A stretch of DNA of 53,239 nt. It comes from Catenibacterium sp. co_0103. GTDB lineage: Bacteria > Bacillota_I > Bacilli_A > Erysipelotrichales > Coprobacillaceae. The stretch spans positions 1-53,239 of the forward strand of contig NZ_RCYB01000008.1 of assembly GCF_004168205.1 (NCBI RefSeq), in the 5' to 3' direction. A program made the translations under genes and the position numbers. Shown piece by piece: positions 53,164 to 53,239 of the stretch. The notes under the pieces are model-generated. The model was not told the origin of the DNA. It made no database searches and saw only the letters and a program-made list of their open reading frames with translations. Numbering within the stretch: the stretch's first letter is position 1; each line of letters opens with the position of its first letter.

Positions 53164-53239
53164 GTGTGCCGGGCATGGCACTAATTCAGTCGGAGATAGT
53201 CTGACCACAGGTATTTACCGCCAAGTGTAGTGAACCACA
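53164..53239 (+). mobile_element. 5' end of a group IIC intron (cut by window end)
   Basis: The sequence GTGTGCCGGGCATGGCAC at 53164 resembles the start of group IIC introns (Oceanobacillus iheyensis intron begins GUGUGCCCGGCAUGGGUGC). The next 55 nt, with GGAGATAGTCTGACCACAGG and GGTATTTACC, fit the compact domain I that follows. It lies 5 nt after the T run of the der terminator, and class IIC introns are known to insert behind intrinsic terminators. The reverse transcriptase and 3' end are outside the window, so this rests on 76 nt. Confidence 0.65.

Overview
The window is a chromosomal stretch of a low-GC Gram-positive bacterium (Bacillota). It reads as core genome: short intergenic gaps, strong Shine-Dalgarno (SD) sites and many intrinsic terminators. 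EzrA, MltG, IreB/YqgF/DUF1292, RecD2, ScpAB, a glmS ribozyme, T-box leaders and ECF-type vitamin transporters all point to Bacillota. AckA, Rex and a small clostridial-type ferredoxin suggest a fermentative anaerobe. The style resembles Erysipelotrichia (Coprobacillaceae-like), but that finer placement is an inference.

Layout. 0-3.7 kb (mostly minus): a TRIC/YicG-type membrane protein, rpsD with a structured leader, a macrodomain protein, a small coupled ORF and a MATE exporter. 3.8-8.2 kb (plus): ezrA, a cysteine desulfurase with thiI, and tRNA-Lys. 8.2-16.8 kb: a membrane-anchored degenerate HAD protein, a Nudix hydrolase, an RluD-type synthase, a ROK kinase, mnmA-recD2 and a short Na/Pi symporter. 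16.8-27.3 kb: alaS under a T-box, ireB-yqgF-DUF1292, a lactonase-like propeller, then mltG-trmR-trhP1-trhP2-udk-greA, the same order as in Bacillus. greA is bracketed by two unrelated miniature mobile elements. 27.3-33.8 kb (minus): trpXYZ with a Trp T-box, a TPR/cold-shock-like fusion, and glmS with its ribozyme. 33.9-38.1 kb: a MazF/PemK-fold protein, azlCD, an iron-sulfur flavoprotein-like reductase, thiT with a TPP riboswitch, and ackA. 38.2-46.1 kb: a DUF402 protein, tsaE-tsaB-rimI-tsaD-rex, asnS, a metallophosphoesterase and a two-domain dehydrogenase. 46.1-53.2 kb: folT behind an unassigned structured leader, scpA-scpB, small hypotheticals, rluB, ferredoxin, cmk and der. The window ends inside the 5' end of what looks like a group IIC intron placed just after the der terminator.

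How it works together. tRNA biology dominates: ThiI with a cysteine desulfurase (s4U), MnmA (s2U34), TrhP1/TrhP2/TrmR (ho5U34 and mo5U34), TsaB/D/E (t6A37), AlaRS, AsnRS and tRNA-Lys. RNA-based control is dense: two T-boxes, a TPP riboswitch, the glmS ribozyme, a probable S4 leader and one unassigned leader.

The most interesting signals are: a 124-bp inverted-repeat element with a perfect 10-bp target duplication across the greA stop codon; an IS200/IS605-like remnant with hairpin ends and an omega-RNA-like body upstream of greA; the group IIC intron start; a dehydrogenase with an extra N-terminal domain resembling the ABC-3C middle component; and a membrane-anchored HAD protein lacking its catalytic aspartates.
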